Positions 25,195-35,160 are shown, numbered from the stretch's first letter. The stretch: DNA of 64,000 nucleotides from Lentibacillus halodurans (GCF_900112045.1 NZ_FOJW01000007.1:156595-220594); one strand, 5' to 3'. A program made the numbers and translations. The notes: generated from the sequence alone by a model not told the origin.

Positions 25195-26694
25195 ATGGCA
25201 AATACCCCTTTTGTAGAGATGAAGGGAATCAATAAGTCATTTTCCGGCAATCAGGTTCTAAAAAATGTAAACTTCTCGATCAATCAAGGTGAGGTGCATG
25301 CCTTAGTCGGTGAAAACGGTGCCGGGAAATCGACCCTGATCAAAATATTGACCGGGATCCATAAACGTGATCAAGGTGCTATCAAGCTGAATGGAGAGGA
25401 AGTTTATTTTTCCCATCCGAAAGAGGCAGAACAACAGGGGATCATGGTTATCCATCAGGAACTGAATATCATTCCGCATTTGACGGTCACCGAAAACATG
25501 TTTATAGGTAAAAATTTGACCTATGGCAAAACCGGTGTTCTGAATACAAAGACAATGCGGAAACAATGTGAAGCAAACTTGCAAAAACTAGGCGTATCGA
25601 ACATTCATCCGGATGACATTGCCGGGGACTTATCAGTCGGCAAACAGCAGATGATTGAAATTGCCCGTGCGATATCTACGAATGCTGAATTGATTGTAAT
25701 GGATGAACCGACTGCTGCATTGACAGACCGTGAAATTGAAAGTCTTTTTGACGTTGTCGAGTCGTTGCGGAAACAAGGTGTTGCGGTAATTTATATTTCA
25801 CACCGGATGGAAGAAATTTTTAGAATCTGTGACCAGATTACCGTCTTGCGTGATGGTGAATATATCGGGACTGAAAATATTACCGATGTGGACTTTGAAG
25901 CTATTGTCAAAATGATGGTTGGACGTGAACTGGGCGAACGGTTTCCGGAGCGGGAACATACTGCCGGTGAAGTTATCTTTGAAGTAAAGGATTTGGCGCG
26001 AAAAGGATTATTCCAGGATATCAATTTTTCGGTTAAGGAAGGTGAAATTCTGGGTGTTGCCGGATTGATGGGGGCCGGACGTTCAGAAATGGTGGAGACG
26101 ATTTTCGGTTATGCCCGGAAACAGAATGGACGGCTATATCTGAATGGTCAGGAATTAACGGTTAAACATCCCTCAGACGCGATTAAAGCGGGCATCGGTT
26201 TTATTACTGAAGACCGGAAATCGAAAGGGCTGCTCACTGATTTTTCCATAGGGGATAATATTTCACTGACAAATATGAAATCGATCTCCAAAAATGGTGT
26301 CATTTCTGCTAAAAAAGAGCATCGGCTAATTGCTGAATTAATGGATCGGCTAAAAGTTAAAGCGACCGGTGCTGCTCAAGAAGCGAAGGCATTAAGCGGG
26401 GGTAATCAGCAAAAAGTGGTAATTGCCAAATGGCTCGGCATCAAACCGAAACTGCTCATTTTGGACGAGCCGACAAGAGGTGTTGATGTCGGGGCAAAGA
26501 AAGAAATCTATTCGATTATGAATGAACTGACCAAAAACGGCGTGGCTATCATCATGGTTTCCTCGGAACTGCCTGAAATTCTAGGTGTCAGTGACCGGAT
26601 CATGGTGATTCATGAAGGAAAAATAGCGACCATACTCAATCGTGATGAAGCAGATCAGGAGAAAATTATGACAGCAGCAGCGGGGGGTGAGTGA
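25195..26694 (+). CDS. rbsA: Ribose ABC transporter ATP-binding protein
   Basis: A 499-residue double ATPase with start ATG 25195 after AAGAGGAGGTGG. The first domain has Walker [10 protein letters not shown], signature [14 protein letters not shown] and Walker [17 protein letters not shown]. The second has a degenerate Walker [13 protein letters not shown], but an intact signature [15 protein letters not shown] and Walker [17 protein letters not shown], the usual asymmetry of RbsA/MglA proteins. It drives ribose import through RbsC. Its stop lies one base before the rbsC start. Confidence 0.95.
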   Translation: MANTPFVEMKGINKSFSGNQVLKNVNFSINQGEVHALVGENGAGKSTLIKILTGIHKRDQGAIKLNGEEVYFSHPKEAEQQGIMVIHQELNIIPHLTVTENMFIGKNLTYGKTGVLNTKTMRKQCEANLQKLGVSNIHPDDIAGDLSVGKQQMIEIARAISTNAELIVMDEPTAALTDREIESLFDVVESLRKQGVAVIYISHRMEEIFRICDQITVLRDGEYIGTENITDVDFEAIVKMMVGRELGERFPEREHTAGEVIFEVKDLARKGLFQDINFSVKEGEILGVAGLMGAGRSEMVETIFGYARKQNGRLYLNGQELTVKHPSDAIKAGIGFITEDRKSKGLLTDFSIGDNISLTNMKSISKNGVISAKKEHRLIAELMDRLKVKATGAAQEAKALSGGNQQKVVIAKWLGIKPKLLILDEPTRGVDVGAKKEIYSIMNELTKNGVAIIMVSSELPEILGVSDRIMVIHEGKIATILNRDEADQEKIMTAAAGGE

Positions 26695-26695
26695 G

Positions 26696-27637
26696 ATGAA
26701 ATTACAACAAAAGTTCTTTCATGATTTTTCCAAATTGGGGCCGTTGATCGGACTCATTTTGATGGTTATTTTTCTTGGCTTTATGAGTGATGATTTTTTC
26801 ACATTGGATAATATTTTTAATTTGCTGCGGCAAATATCCGTCAATGCGCTGATTGCATTTGGAATGACATTTGTCATTTTGACAGCGGGGATTGACTTAT
26901 CTGTCGGATCCTTGCTGGCATTGGGAAGCGCGTTGACAGCAGGCCTGCTGTCAGGTGGCATGGATCCAATTTTAGCGGTATTACTCGGGCTTCTGATTGG
27001 GTTGGGACTAGGTGCTATTAACGGTTTGATCATTACAAAGGGAAAGGTGGCGCCATTTATTGCTACACTTGCCACGATGACGATTTATCGCGGGGCAACA
27101 CTTGTTTATACAGATGGCCGGCCGATCACGGGTCTGTCCGACAGTTTCACCTTTGAAATGATTGGCCGGGGATATGTGTTTGGGATTCCTTTCCCAGTCA
27201 TTTTGATGCTTGGTGTTTTTCTGATTCTTTATTTCGTCCTAAGAAAAACCGTGTTTGGACGTCAGGTCTATGCTATTGGCGGCAATGAGGAAGCGTCTAT
27301 TTTATCAGGTATTAAGGCAGATCGGGTCAAAATAGGTGTTTACGCCCTGACCGGGATGTTGTCTGTGTTAGGCGGAGTTATTTTAACAAGCCGGCTGAAT
27401 TCCGCACAGCCTACAGCCGGGGAAATGTTTGAGCTGGATGCCATTGCAGCGGTTGTTATTGGCGGCACAAGTCTTATGGGAGGACGCGGACGGATAACCG
27501 GAACATTAATCGGGGCTTTGATCATCGGGGTTATAGATAATGGCTTGAATCTGATGAATGTCTCGTCGTTCTACCAGCAAATCGTTAAAGGTGGCGTCAT
27601 TCTGCTCGCTGTATTATTGGATAGAAAATCTAAATAA
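26696..27637 (+). CDS. rbsC: Ribose ABC transporter permease
   Basis: A 313-residue membrane protein. ATG 26696 fits the GGGGGTGAG ribosome site; a GTG three codons upstream, inside rbsA, is possible. It has 8-10 hydrophobic helices and the conserved segments FGMTFVILTAGIDLSVGS, KGKVAPFIATLATMTIYRGA, IGGNEEAS and GGTSLMGGRGRITGT. It forms the membrane channel for ribose. Confidence 0.95.
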   Translation: MKLQQKFFHDFSKLGPLIGLILMVIFLGFMSDDFFTLDNIFNLLRQISVNALIAFGMTFVILTAGIDLSVGSLLALGSALTAGLLSGGMDPILAVLLGLLIGLGLGAINGLIITKGKVAPFIATLATMTIYRGATLVYTDGRPITGLSDSFTFEMIGRGYVFGIPFPVILMLGVFLILYFVLRKTVFGRQVYAIGGNEEASILSGIKADRVKIGVYALTGMLSVLGGVILTSRLNSAQPTAGEMFELDAIAAVVIGGTSLMGGRGRITGTLIGALIIGVIDNGLNLMNVSSFYQQIVKGGVILLAVLLDRKSK

Positions 27638-27660
27638 ACTATGTTAAGGAGGAATTTTCA

Positions 27661-28605
27661 ATGACTAAATGGCTAAAGCGAATGGGGATTTTGGCAGTTT
27701 TACTGTTGGTTGTCAGTGCTTGTTCAACAGAAAGTCCAGGTTCAGACGACGAAGACGATACTTCATCTGAAGGAGGTACCGATGATTCCGTAAAAGTCGG
27801 GCTTTCGGTATCCACTTTAAACAATCCGTTTTTCGTAACGCTTCGTGATGGTGCAGAAGCTGCAGCAGAAGAGGCCGGCTACGACATAGTGGTAACGGAT
27901 GCCCAGGATGACGCTTCTTCACAATTAAGTGATATTGAAGACTTATTGCAGCAGGATATTGATGTTTTATTAGTTAATCCTGTCGACTCTGAAGCAATTG
28001 TCACGGCGATTGAATCGGCAAATGCACAGGATGTTCCGGTTATCACTGTTGACCGCAGTGCAGAAGGCGGAGAAGTCGTTACGCATATTGCTTCTGATAA
28101 CGTGTCAGGCGGAGAAATGGCTGGTGAATTTATCGCAGAGCAGCTCGGCGAAAGCGGGAATATGATAGAGCTTCAAGGTGTTCCAGGTGCATCGGCAACA
28201 AATGAACGCGGTGAAGGTTTCCATAATGTTGTTGACGAAATGGACGGATTGGAAGTAACGGCCCAGCAATCAGCGAACTTTAACCGTTCTGAAGGTTTGA
28301 ATGTGATGGAAAACATTATCCAAAGCACAGATGAGATTGATGCCGTATTTGCGCACAATGATGAAATGGCGCTTGGTGCAGTAGAGGCACTTGAATCAAA
28401 TGGCATGCTTGATGATGTGCTGGTTGTTGGCTTTGACGCAACAGACGATGCAGTAGCAGCTGTGGAGGAAGGGAAGATGGATGCGACCATTGCCCAGCAG
28501 CCGGAATTGATCGGTGAAAATGCGATTGATGCTGTCGATTCAGTTGTCAGCGAAGAATCGGTTGATGAGTTTATACCAGTTGAATTGGAGCTTGTGACAG
28601 AATAA
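27661..28605 (+). CDS. rbsB: Ribose-binding lipoprotein
   Basis: A 314-residue lipoprotein starting at ATG 27661 after AAGGAGG. The signal peptide ends at the lipobox VSAC. The mature start is a low-complexity acidic linker (Asp/Glu/Ser), then SVKVGLSVSTLNNPFFVTLR, VDVLLVNPVDSEAI-like residues, DRSAEGGEVVTHIASDNV, ELQGVPGASATNERGEG and AVFAHNDEMALGAVEA, the RbsB pattern. It captures ribose outside the membrane. It is the last gene of the operon and is followed by a strong terminator. Confidence 0.94.
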   Translation: MTKWLKRMGILAVLLLVVSACSTESPGSDDEDDTSSEGGTDDSVKVGLSVSTLNNPFFVTLRDGAEAAAEEAGYDIVVTDAQDDASSQLSDIEDLLQQDIDVLLVNPVDSEAIVTAIESANAQDVPVITVDRSAEGGEVVTHIASDNVSGGEMAGEFIAEQLGESGNMIELQGVPGASATNERGEGFHNVVDEMDGLEVTAQQSANFNRSEGLNVMENIIQSTDEIDAVFAHNDEMALGAVEALESNGMLDDVLVVGFDATDDAVAAVEEGKMDATIAQQPELIGENAIDAVDSVVSEESVDEFIPVELELVTE

Positions 28606-28612
28606 TTGACTT

Positions 28613-28650
28613 CAGGTCACTTCACTCAGGTGAGGTGGCCTGTTTTATTT
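28613..28650 (+). terminator. Rho-independent terminator of the rbs operon
   Basis: A 13-bp stem (CAGGTCACTTCAC pairing with GTGAGGTGGCCTG, including two G-U pairs) closes on a TCAG loop and is followed by TTTTATTT. Confidence 0.85.
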
Positions 28651-28820
28651 CTAGCTTTTCATTCTGAACCAGAAGCAAGAGCTGGTTTCGTTTTTGTTTC
28701 AAAAAAAAAAGATTAGGTAATCATTTATCCTTCTTCCAGAGTTCGTGATGTAAAATATGTATATAAATTAAAAGCTGGGGAATTCTATGTGTGTACAGAT
28801 TTTTAAGTGTGGTGATGTGT

Positions 28821-29129
28821 ATGAAACCTTCTTTGTTAGTATTCAGTCTTATATTCACAATATACCTGGTAATAGGTCTAATGCAAGCAGAGGCCAAACC
28901 AAATGAGGGTGAAACCAAGCAGCATAACTGGCAGGAATACAGTACCCACTATGAGACAGTTGATGCCGGATCACATGAATATACATACTGGAAGAACTTT
29001 ATTGAACGAACGCGTACGTGTGATATTTCCCATAAATTGAAGTCAGTTGTGTACTATTGTGACCTACACGACCATACCGATTCCCAGATCTTTCTGGAGG
29101 AAACCATTCATAGTGAAAAGCATAAGTGA
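28821..29129 (+). CDS. Small secreted protein of unknown function
   Basis: A 102-residue protein from ATG 28821, placed after a GGTGAT-like site; earlier in-frame starts at 28791, 28809, 28812 and 28815 are possible. The first 25 or so residues (KPSLLVFSLIFTIYLVIGLM then QAEA) are a clear signal peptide or membrane anchor with an A-x-A cleavage site. The mature part is hydrophilic, rich in His, Tyr and Glu, and has two Cys (RTCDISH and VYYCDLHDH) that could form a disulfide. I do not recognise the family. It stands alone between the rbs terminator and a repeat element. The signal peptide and codon pattern suggest a real gene. Confidence 0.5.
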   Translation: MKPSLLVFSLIFTIYLVIGLMQAEAKPNEGETKQHNWQEYSTHYETVDAGSHEYTYWKNFIERTRTCDISHKLKSVVYYCDLHDHTDSQIFLEETIHSEKHK

Positions 29130-29168
29130 CCATATTTTGTTTACCAAAACGTAATCGTTTTTGAGGAA

Positions 29169-29892
29169 AACGAGGATGGGACACAATTAAAACTTTCCAC
29201 GCTAAAGACGAACGATTACAGACAGGGCAGGAAGTGCAGCATTTGACTTTTTCAACAGTCACATCCTTATTCATCGTTGATAACGACTGCGAAAGCGTGA
29301 CAATGTGCCTTGGTGTCCTTCCTTCCATTCTGATGTTAGTTGCGCGCGATCATTCACTCCGGCAGCATACTGCGCTTTCCATGGGCATCTTGGAATGCAA
29401 AGACTTCTTTCCTGCGGGGTCTTTGGCTCGTGCTGTTCCCATAGGAGTCTCCGTATGCTGCCTCCGCTCATGTCATGTTGGAGTGCTGATTGTTGAAAGA
29501 AAAGCATGCACGGAACACATACACGGAACAATATCAATTGAACTTGCTGTCACCTGATGAGAACACGATTCTAAGCTGCGGAAAAATGCGACACGCCTGG
29601 GGGAACGGCGCAAGCCGAAGATCCACTTTGCCAAGTGGTTTTCTTGGCAAAGTTAGCTGAGGCCGTGCCCCTGGAAAGGGCGTATTTTCCGCAGCGACCA
29701 TCATGTACTCACCAACAAAAGCATGGAAGAAATCAAATCTAAGACCAAGTGACTTCTCCGTTTATGGATCATTCTCAACAAATTTTCAAACATATCTCAA
29801 AAGATACCCGAACTGTTCCAATCATAGTGGAATCATATCACATCGTTCGGATTTATCTTTGGCTAATATACTTTTGTTCCAGCCTCTTTATT
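29169..29892. repeat. Palindromic repeat element, copy A (long form)
   Basis: Roughly 720 bp of non-coding DNA. The left end GAGGATGGGACACAA is complementary to the right end CTTTTGTTCCAGCCTC with a few mismatches. Both flanks match copy B at 39204-39623 closely over long stretches: ACTTTCCACGCTAAAGACGA, GTGCAGCATTT, CACTCCGGCAGCAT, GGAAAGGGCGTATTTT and CCAAGTGACTTCTC. The middle 250 bp or so, which includes TGCGGGGTCTT and AGGAGTCTCCGTATG, is absent from copy B. Frames such as 29234-29557 are not real genes. Confidence 0.7.
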
Positions 29893-30045
29893 ATATCTAT
29901 TGGATTTGCTTATAGTGACACAGTTTTGCCGATACACAATTGAGTACCGCAACAATAGAATTCGCTTGTTTGCGTTTTCACTTGGTTTTATAGTAAACTA
30001 GTTGATGGATTTAATAAATTGCTATTATCATAAGGAGGTTATACT

Positions 30046-31593
30046 TTGGTATTGCCATATAAACACGAACCGTTTACTGACTTTAATGATAAGCAAAATC
30101 GTGCTGACTATGAAGCGGCTCTCAGAAAAGTGGAGAGTGAGTTGGGGAAAGATTATCCACTTGTAATCGGGGGCGAGAAAGTTTATACCGATGATAAACT
30201 TATTTCGGTAAATCCTGCCAATAAAGAACAGGTGATCGGAAAAGCTTCCATGGCGACGAAAGAGCATGTCGATCAGGCAATGGAAGCAGCAAAGGAAGCT
30301 TTTAAAGCGTGGAGAACATGGACTGCGGAGGAGCGTGCTGAAGTGTTATTCAAGGCAGCGGCTATTGCTCGTCGCCGCAAGCATGAGATTTCTGCATGGA
30401 TGTCTTATGAAGCGAACAAGCCATGGGGACAATCTGATGCGGATACAGCTGAAGGGATTGACTTCCTTGAGTACTATGGACGGCAGATGATCCGTCTTGG
30501 ACAAGGCCGTGAAATTAATGACCGTCCAGGGGAGAATAATACGTTCTTCTATCAGCCGCTTGGACCCGGCGTAACCATTCCGCCATGGAACTTTGCCTTT
30601 GCCATTGTCTGCGGAACAACAGTTGGTCCAGTTGTAGCCGGCAACCCGGTATTGATGAAGCCGTCTGAAAACACTCCGGTAATCGCCTATAAATTGATTG
30701 AAATTTTGGAAGAAGCAGGCCTGCCAAAAGGTGTTGTCAACTTCCTGCCGGGTGACCCTGCTGAAATCGGGGATTACCTTGTTGATCATAAAGACACACA
30801 TTTTATTAACTTTACCGGTTCACGTGCAACAGGTACGCGCATCTATAAGCGTGCATCTGAAGTGCATAAAGGGCAGACACACCTGAAACGTGTTGTCGCT
30901 GAAATGGGCGGTAAAGATACGATTATTGTTGACCATGATGCGGACCTGGATCTTGCTGCCAAATCGATTGTTGATTCAGCGTTCGGCTTCCAAGGACAGA
31001 AGTGTTCTGCTTGCTCCCGCGCTATCGTTCATCAGGATGTCTATGACGAAGTGCTCGAAAAAGCTTTAGAAAAGGCCAAAGCCTATACAGTTGGAAATCC
31101 TGGTGAAGAAGATGTGCCAATGGGCGGTGTCGTGAACCAGAAGCAGTTTGATAAGATTAAAGATTATATTGAAGTAGGTAAACAAGAAGGTGAACTTGTT
31201 TACGGCGGGGAAACCGATGATTCCAAAGGCTATTTTGTGCATCCAACGATCTTTAAGGATATGGATCCGGAAGGCCGCATCATGCAGGAAGAAATCTTTG
31301 GTCCTGTCGTCGGATTTGCCAAAGCAAAAGACTTTGATGAACTCTTGGATATTGCTAACAACACAGATTATGCCCTGACTGGTGCCGTTATTTCCAATAA
31401 TCGTGCACATTTGAACCGTGCTCGTTATGAGTTTGAAGTGGGTAACCTGTACTTCAACCGCGGGTGCACAGGATCGATTGTGGGTTATCAGCCATTCGGC
31501 GGATACAAAATGTCCGGAACCGACGCCAAAGCAGGCGGACCGGATTATTTGCTGAACTTCCTTGCGCCTAAGACAGTGACGGAAGCTTGGTAA
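30046..31593 (+). CDS. rocA: 1-pyrroline-5-carboxylate dehydrogenase
   Basis: A 515-residue aldehyde dehydrogenase starting at TTG 30046 with TAAGGAGG upstream. Length and motifs match RocA/Put[21 protein letters not shown] at the start, [63 protein letters not shown] (general-base Glu) and [16 protein letters not shown] with the catalytic Cys, then [20 protein letters not shown]. It oxidises glutamate semialdehyde to glutamate with NAD in proline and arginine breakdown. No other proline or arginine genes adjoin it, so it is monocistronic, ending at a terminator. Confidence 0.93.
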   Translation: MVLPYKHEPFTDFNDKQNRADYEAALRKVESELGKDYPLVIGGEKVYTDDKLISVNPANKEQVIGKASMATKEHVDQAMEAAKEAFKAWRTWTAEERAEVLFKAAAIARRRKHEISAWMSYEANKPWGQSDADTAEGIDFLEYYGRQMIRLGQGREINDRPGENNTFFYQPLGPGVTIPPWNFAFAIVCGTTVGPVVAGNPVLMKPSENTPVIAYKLIEILEEAGLPKGVVNFLPGDPAEIGDYLVDHKDTHFINFTGSRATGTRIYKRASEVHKGQTHLKRVVAEMGGKDTIIVDHDADLDLAAKSIVDSAFGFQGQKCSACSRAIVHQDVYDEVLEKALEKAKAYTVGNPGEEDVPMGGVVNQKQFDKIKDYIEVGKQEGELVYGGETDDSKGYFVHPTIFKDMDPEGRIMQEEIFGPVVGFAKAKDFDELLDIANNTDYALTGAVISNNRAHLNRARYEFEVGNLYFNRGCTGSIVGYQPFGGYKMSGTDAKAGGPDYLLNFLAPKTVTEAW

Positions 31594-31613
31594 AATTTAA
31601 AATCAATGAAACA

Positions 31614-31649
31614 ATGAGCGGTGGTTACACAAAACTACCGCTCATTTTT
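31614..31649 (+). terminator. Rho-independent terminator of rocA
   Basis: ATGAGCGGTGGTT pairs with AACTACCGCTCAT with one mismatch around a short loop, then TTTTTG. It lies 20 bp after the rocA stop. Confidence 0.85.
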
Positions 31650-31915
31650 GTATTCAAATGGTTGTTCAAGCGTTGGTACGTTAAAACTATGTCTAATGAG
31701 TTATATGCAAAGTTGACATGAAAAATTGATTAAATGGAAAATTTAGGAATATCATTTTGAGAATCCGTGATGAGGCGAAAATTGTCTGGCTGGATAGTGG
31801 GTTGGTTTCATTTTTTGGTTCAAAATAAGTTAGTTCCATTTTTTGGTGATCATCAGTACCTATTGCATCCTGTTCGAATCTATTGTATAGTTATTCAATA
31901 TAATTGCATATTCAA

Positions 31916-32098
31916 CCTCAGTTCGGTGAGGTAGAGGTGCAGGCAGTATGAGTAGCCGGCGTGAGAATGACAACGATGACCGCCGATGAAAGGACTGTTT
32001 GCCGAAGCGTGATAAGGGTCTGGCTTATCACTGCTGGTATATCACTGAAGAAGCGATATACTGTCATGCTCCGAGTGCATGGAGGACTACTGATCGAT
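31916..32098 (+). ncRNA. Lysine riboswitch (L box) aptamer
   Basis: The conserved L-box blocks occur in order and spacing: GAGGTAGAGGTGC (31928-31940), GAGTAGCCGGCG, GATGAAAGGACTG, TTTGCCGAAGCGTGATAAG, TCTGGCTTATCACTGCTGG, ATACTGTCATGCTCCGAG and GCATGGAGGACTACTGATC. GTGATAAG and CTTATCAC form one internal stem, and ATATCACTG/GCGATAT another. Each block has a direct counterpart in the Bacillus subtilis lysC leader. A TATAAT at 31899-31904 lies just upstream. The element is followed by a terminator hairpin and then by the YfcC-family gene, so high lysine should switch that operon off. Confidence 0.92.
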
Positions 32099-32121
32099 GG
32101 AGGATAACTTTAATTGGCAGC

Positions 32122-32160
32122 ACAATGATGGGTTATTTTCCTGTCGTTGTTTTTTTATTT
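32122..32160 (+). terminator. Probable riboswitch-controlled terminator
   Basis: CAATGATGGG pairs fully (with G-U pairs) with CCTGTCGTTG around a TTATTTT loop and runs into TTTTTTTATTT. Its position 24 bp after the L-box aptamer is right for the expression-platform terminator formed when lysine is bound. Confidence 0.7.
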
Positions 32161-32231
32161 ATAAAAGTGTTTCTGTCACTTTTTCGAAAAACCATTTTCG
32201 ACAGCCAATCGGTCTCTTTTATCTGTCCATG

Positions 32232-32260
32232 CACTCCCTGATTGATAGGGGGTGTTTTTT
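32232..32260 (+). terminator. Second terminator hairpin in the L-box leader
   Basis: CACTCCCT pairs with AGGGGGTG (one G-U pair) around GATTGAT and is followed by TTTTTT. It lies between the first terminator and the start of the transporter gene, about 100 bp upstream of it. The rest of 32161-32358 shows no gene. Confidence 0.65.
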
Positions 32261-32358
32261 GATATATGAAAGATTTAATCGCGAATATATTTCACTGAAT
32301 TTGATGCTTGTCTGATGTCATATACGTTAGTCTACTAATCTAAAAAGGGGAATCAGCT

Positions 32359-33750
32359 ATGAGTAAACTTAAAAACTTCAGTGCGCCACATCCGTTTGTC
32401 ATTTTATTTGCAGTCATTATTTTGCTGGCGGTCAGCACGTATTTCATTCCGGCCGGAGAATATGAGCGAACAACTAATGAAGATGGACAAACAATCGTTG
32501 TTGATGGAAGCTATCATTCAGTGGAATCGAATCCTGCCGGGTTCATGGAAATCTTTCAGGCTGTCCATCAGGGAATGGTAGAAGGTGCAGCTATTATTTT
32601 CTTTATTTTTATTGTTGGTGGTGCTTTTGGTATTTTCCGGGCAACGAATACAATTGAGGCAGCACTTGGCAGTATTTCATCGAAAGTGATGGGCAAGGAG
32701 ATCTACTTGATTCCGGTTGTCATGCTGTTTTTCGGGGTTGCTGGTGCCAGTTTTGGGATGTTTGAGGAAACGCTGCCGTTTATTTTAATTATGGTGCCAG
32801 TTGCTATGAAGCTTGGTTTTGATTCAATGGTTGGTACCGCAATGGTGCTCGTTGGAGTTTCAGCAGGCTTTACGGCTGCATTCACAAATCCATTTACAAT
32901 TGGAGTTGCTCAGGGAATTGCTGATGTGCCATTATTTTCGGGAATAGTTCCGCGTATCGCTTTTTGGGCTGTGTTCATGGCGGTCAGTATTACTTATGTC
33001 ATGCTCTATGCGCGAAAAATTAAAGCAGATCCATCCAAAAGTGTTGTTTATGAAGAGGATCAAAAACAGAACATTGATTCGGATGGCATGGATCAGCACA
33101 AGCTTTCCAAACAGCAGGGGGCAACACTGGGCATACTGATGCTGACGCTGGTTATACTCGCATATGGCGTTGTCCAGCACGGCTGGTTCATCACGGAGAT
33201 TGCCGCATTGTTCATGATGATGGGACTGGCTATCGGTCTGATGAATAAAATGAAAATTAATGAGATGGCCGAAAAATTTGTGAAAGGCTGTGAAGAACTT
33301 GTTGTTGGTGCCCTAGTTGTCGGGTTTGCCTATGGTGCGCTTGTCATTTTGCAAAATTCCAGTACAATTGACACCATTTTATACGGTATTACCGAGGTTG
33401 TTTCCGGATTACCCGGACAACTTGCCGCAATCGGAATGTACGGGATGCAAAGCTTATTAAATTTTATCGTGACTTCCGGAAGTGGTCAGGCAGCACTCAG
33501 TATGCCGATCATGACGCCGCTTGCAGATCTACTTGACGTCAGTCGGCAAACGGCAGTCCTTGCCTATCAGATGGGTGATGGCATTTCAAATATTATCACA
33601 CCGACAAGTGGTTTGTTGCTGGCAGGGCTTGCCATGGCGCGCATTTCCTGGGTGAAGTGGTTCAAATGGGCGTGGCCATTAATCCTCATTCAATATGCAC
33701 TTGGTGCTATATTTATAACGGTTGCCCATCTGTTCATCTGGGTTTCCTGA
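32359..33750 (+). CDS. YfcC-family membrane carrier under lysine riboswitch control
   Basis: A 463-residue membrane protein with start ATG 32359 after AAAAGGGGAATC. It has about 11-13 hydrophobic helices and the YfcC/DcuC-like motifs HPFVILFAVIILLAVSTYFI, FPAGEYER-like residues, GASFGMFEETLPFILIMVP, AFTNPFTIGVAQGIADVPL, SGSGQAALSMPIMTPLADLL and AYQMGDGISNIITPTSGL. Members are usually annotated as C4-dicarboxylate or basic amino-acid carriers without firm evidence. The L box upstream links this one to lysine or a lysine precursor. The M20 hydrolase gene follows 51 bp later, so an N-acyl amino acid is another candidate substrate. Substrate is inferred from regulation only. Confidence 0.85.
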   Translation: MSKLKNFSAPHPFVILFAVIILLAVSTYFIPAGEYERTTNEDGQTIVVDGSYHSVESNPAGFMEIFQAVHQGMVEGAAIIFFIFIVGGAFGIFRATNTIEAALGSISSKVMGKEIYLIPVVMLFFGVAGASFGMFEETLPFILIMVPVAMKLGFDSMVGTAMVLVGVSAGFTAAFTNPFTIGVAQGIADVPLFSGIVPRIAFWAVFMAVSITYVMLYARKIKADPSKSVVYEEDQKQNIDSDGMDQHKLSKQQGATLGILMLTLVILAYGVVQHGWFITEIAALFMMMGLAIGLMNKMKINEMAEKFVKGCEELVVGALVVGFAYGALVILQNSSTIDTILYGITEVVSGLPGQLAAIGMYGMQSLLNFIVTSGSGQAALSMPIMTPLADLLDVSRQTAVLAYQMGDGISNIITPTSGLLLAGLAMARISWVKWFKWAWPLILIQYALGAIFITVAHLFIWVS

Positions 33751-33801
33751 TATAATGGAAAGGTGAAACGACGAGCTTTACAGTACAGGAGGCATTCAAA
33801 A

Positions 33802-35001
33802 ATGGTTGAAAATCTATTTACTAAATTAGAAGAAATATATCCAAAGATGGTAGACTTTCGCCGGGAGCTTCATATGCACCCGGAGCTGTCCCATCACGAA
33901 GAAAAAACACCTGAAAAAATCGCGGCGTTTTTGCGCGGTTTGGGTATTGAAGTCCGTACAGGTGTCGGTGGTAGAGGTGTTGTCGGCACACTGGAAGGCG
34001 GCAAACCAGGTAAAACAATTGCGCTCAGAGCGGATTTTGATGCTTTGCCGATTCAGGATGAAAAGGATGTGGATTATAAATCACAAGTGCAGGGCGTCAT
34101 GCATGCGTGCGGTCACGACATTCACACGTCAGCACTGCTTGGTGTGGCAAAAGTTTTGAGTGAATTTCGTGATGAGATTCCTGGAACGATTGTGTTTGTC
34201 CATCAATTTGCTGAAGAGGCAACACCTGGTGGGGCAAAATACATGATTGAGGATGGGTGTCTCGATGGTGTCGATATAATTTATGGCGCACATGTCATGG
34301 CGGATGAGCCATTTGGAACGGTCGGTGTCCGGGGAGGCTATGCTTCGTCTGCACAGGACGATTTTGAAATTGAAGTGTTAGGTAAAGGCGGTCACGGATC
34401 TTCACCTCACACAACCGTTGATCCACTTGTAACGGCGAGTCAGCTGGTCGTTAATCTTCAGCAAATTGTCAGCCGACGTGTCAGCCCGCAGCATGCCGCA
34501 GCTGTTACGGTCGGCTCGTTCCAAAGTGGAGGCGCGAATAATGTAATTGCCGATAAAGCTGTCATTAAGGGAACCGTCCGTACGTATGATGCAGAAGTGC
34601 GGAACATGATTGAGGAAGCGTTGAAGCAAATTGCGAAATCAACATGTGAAGCGGCCGGAGCAGGCGTCAATATTCATTATGTCCGGGATTGCCCATCGAT
34701 GTATAATGATCCGGAAGAAGCCAAGCGTATTGAAAAGATAGCTCAGTATGTCGTTGGTACGGAAAATGTCCGGGAAATGGCACCGATGATGGGCAGTGAA
34801 GATTACGCTTTTTATCAGGAAGAAATTCCAGGTGTTTATTTTATTGTCGGTGGTGAGAATCCGGACATCGGGGCCGTTTATCCACATCATCACCCAATGT
34901 TTAATGCTGATGAGAGATCGATACTGAATATCGGGAAAGTGTTTATCAGTTCGGCATTGAGTTACCTGTCTGACGAGGAAATTGTGCCGACGGGGAAATA
35001 A
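33802..35001 (+). CDS. M20 family amidohydrolase (N-acyl amino acid deacylase type)
   Basis: A 399-residue metallohydrolase. ATG 33802 is chosen because of AGGAGG ten bases upstream; the open frame extends to GTG 33763 without a ribosome site. Motifs are RRELHMHPELSHHEEKT, LRADFDALPI, MHACGHDIHTSALLG (metal-binding Cys-Gly-His-Asp), QFAEEATPGGAKYMI (catalytic Glu-Glu) and MMGSEDYAFYQ near the C-terminus. This is the subfamily of hippurate hydrolase, YkuR-type N-acetyl-diaminopimelate deacetylase and similar enzymes. Sharing the lysine-riboswitch transcript suggests release of lysine or diaminopimelate from an N-acyl form, which is an inference. Confidence 0.88.
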   Translation: MVENLFTKLEEIYPKMVDFRRELHMHPELSHHEEKTPEKIAAFLRGLGIEVRTGVGGRGVVGTLEGGKPGKTIALRADFDALPIQDEKDVDYKSQVQGVMHACGHDIHTSALLGVAKVLSEFRDEIPGTIVFVHQFAEEATPGGAKYMIEDGCLDGVDIIYGAHVMADEPFGTVGVRGGYASSAQDDFEIEVLGKGGHGSSPHTTVDPLVTASQLVVNLQQIVSRRVSPQHAAAVTVGSFQSGGANNVIADKAVIKGTVRTYDAEVRNMIEEALKQIAKSTCEAAGAGVNIHYVRDCPSMYNDPEEAKRIEKIAQYVVGTENVREMAPMMGSEDYAFYQEEIPGVYFIVGGENPDIGAVYPHHHPMFNADERSILNIGKVFISSALSYLSDEEIVPTGK

Positions 35002-35107
35002 CTTGGAATAGGCTGTTGTTGCGCCACACGGAAATTCGGGAGAGGCGTCCGACTCATTAATCGAAAACGATGTTTGAAAGCCCCCATAAAGTTAACGCGT
35101 AAAATCA

Positions 35108-35160
35108 AAATAAGCTGCAGGATACAATAGCGAATGGAAGCTGTATCTGCAGCTTATTTG
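35108..35160. terminator. Bidirectional terminator between convergent genes
   Basis: AAATAAGCTGCAG-GATACA is almost exactly complementary to TGTATCTGCAGCTTATTT across a 16-bp loop. It sits between the amidohydrolase and the converging ABC genes. The remainder of 35002-35184 has no recognisable gene. Confidence 0.75.

Noticed and set aside
29234..29557. Open frames on both strands within repeat copy A
   Set aside because: They overlap each other, lack ribosome sites and protein similarity, and lie in a repeat with inverted ends also present at 39.2 kb, where the frames are broken.
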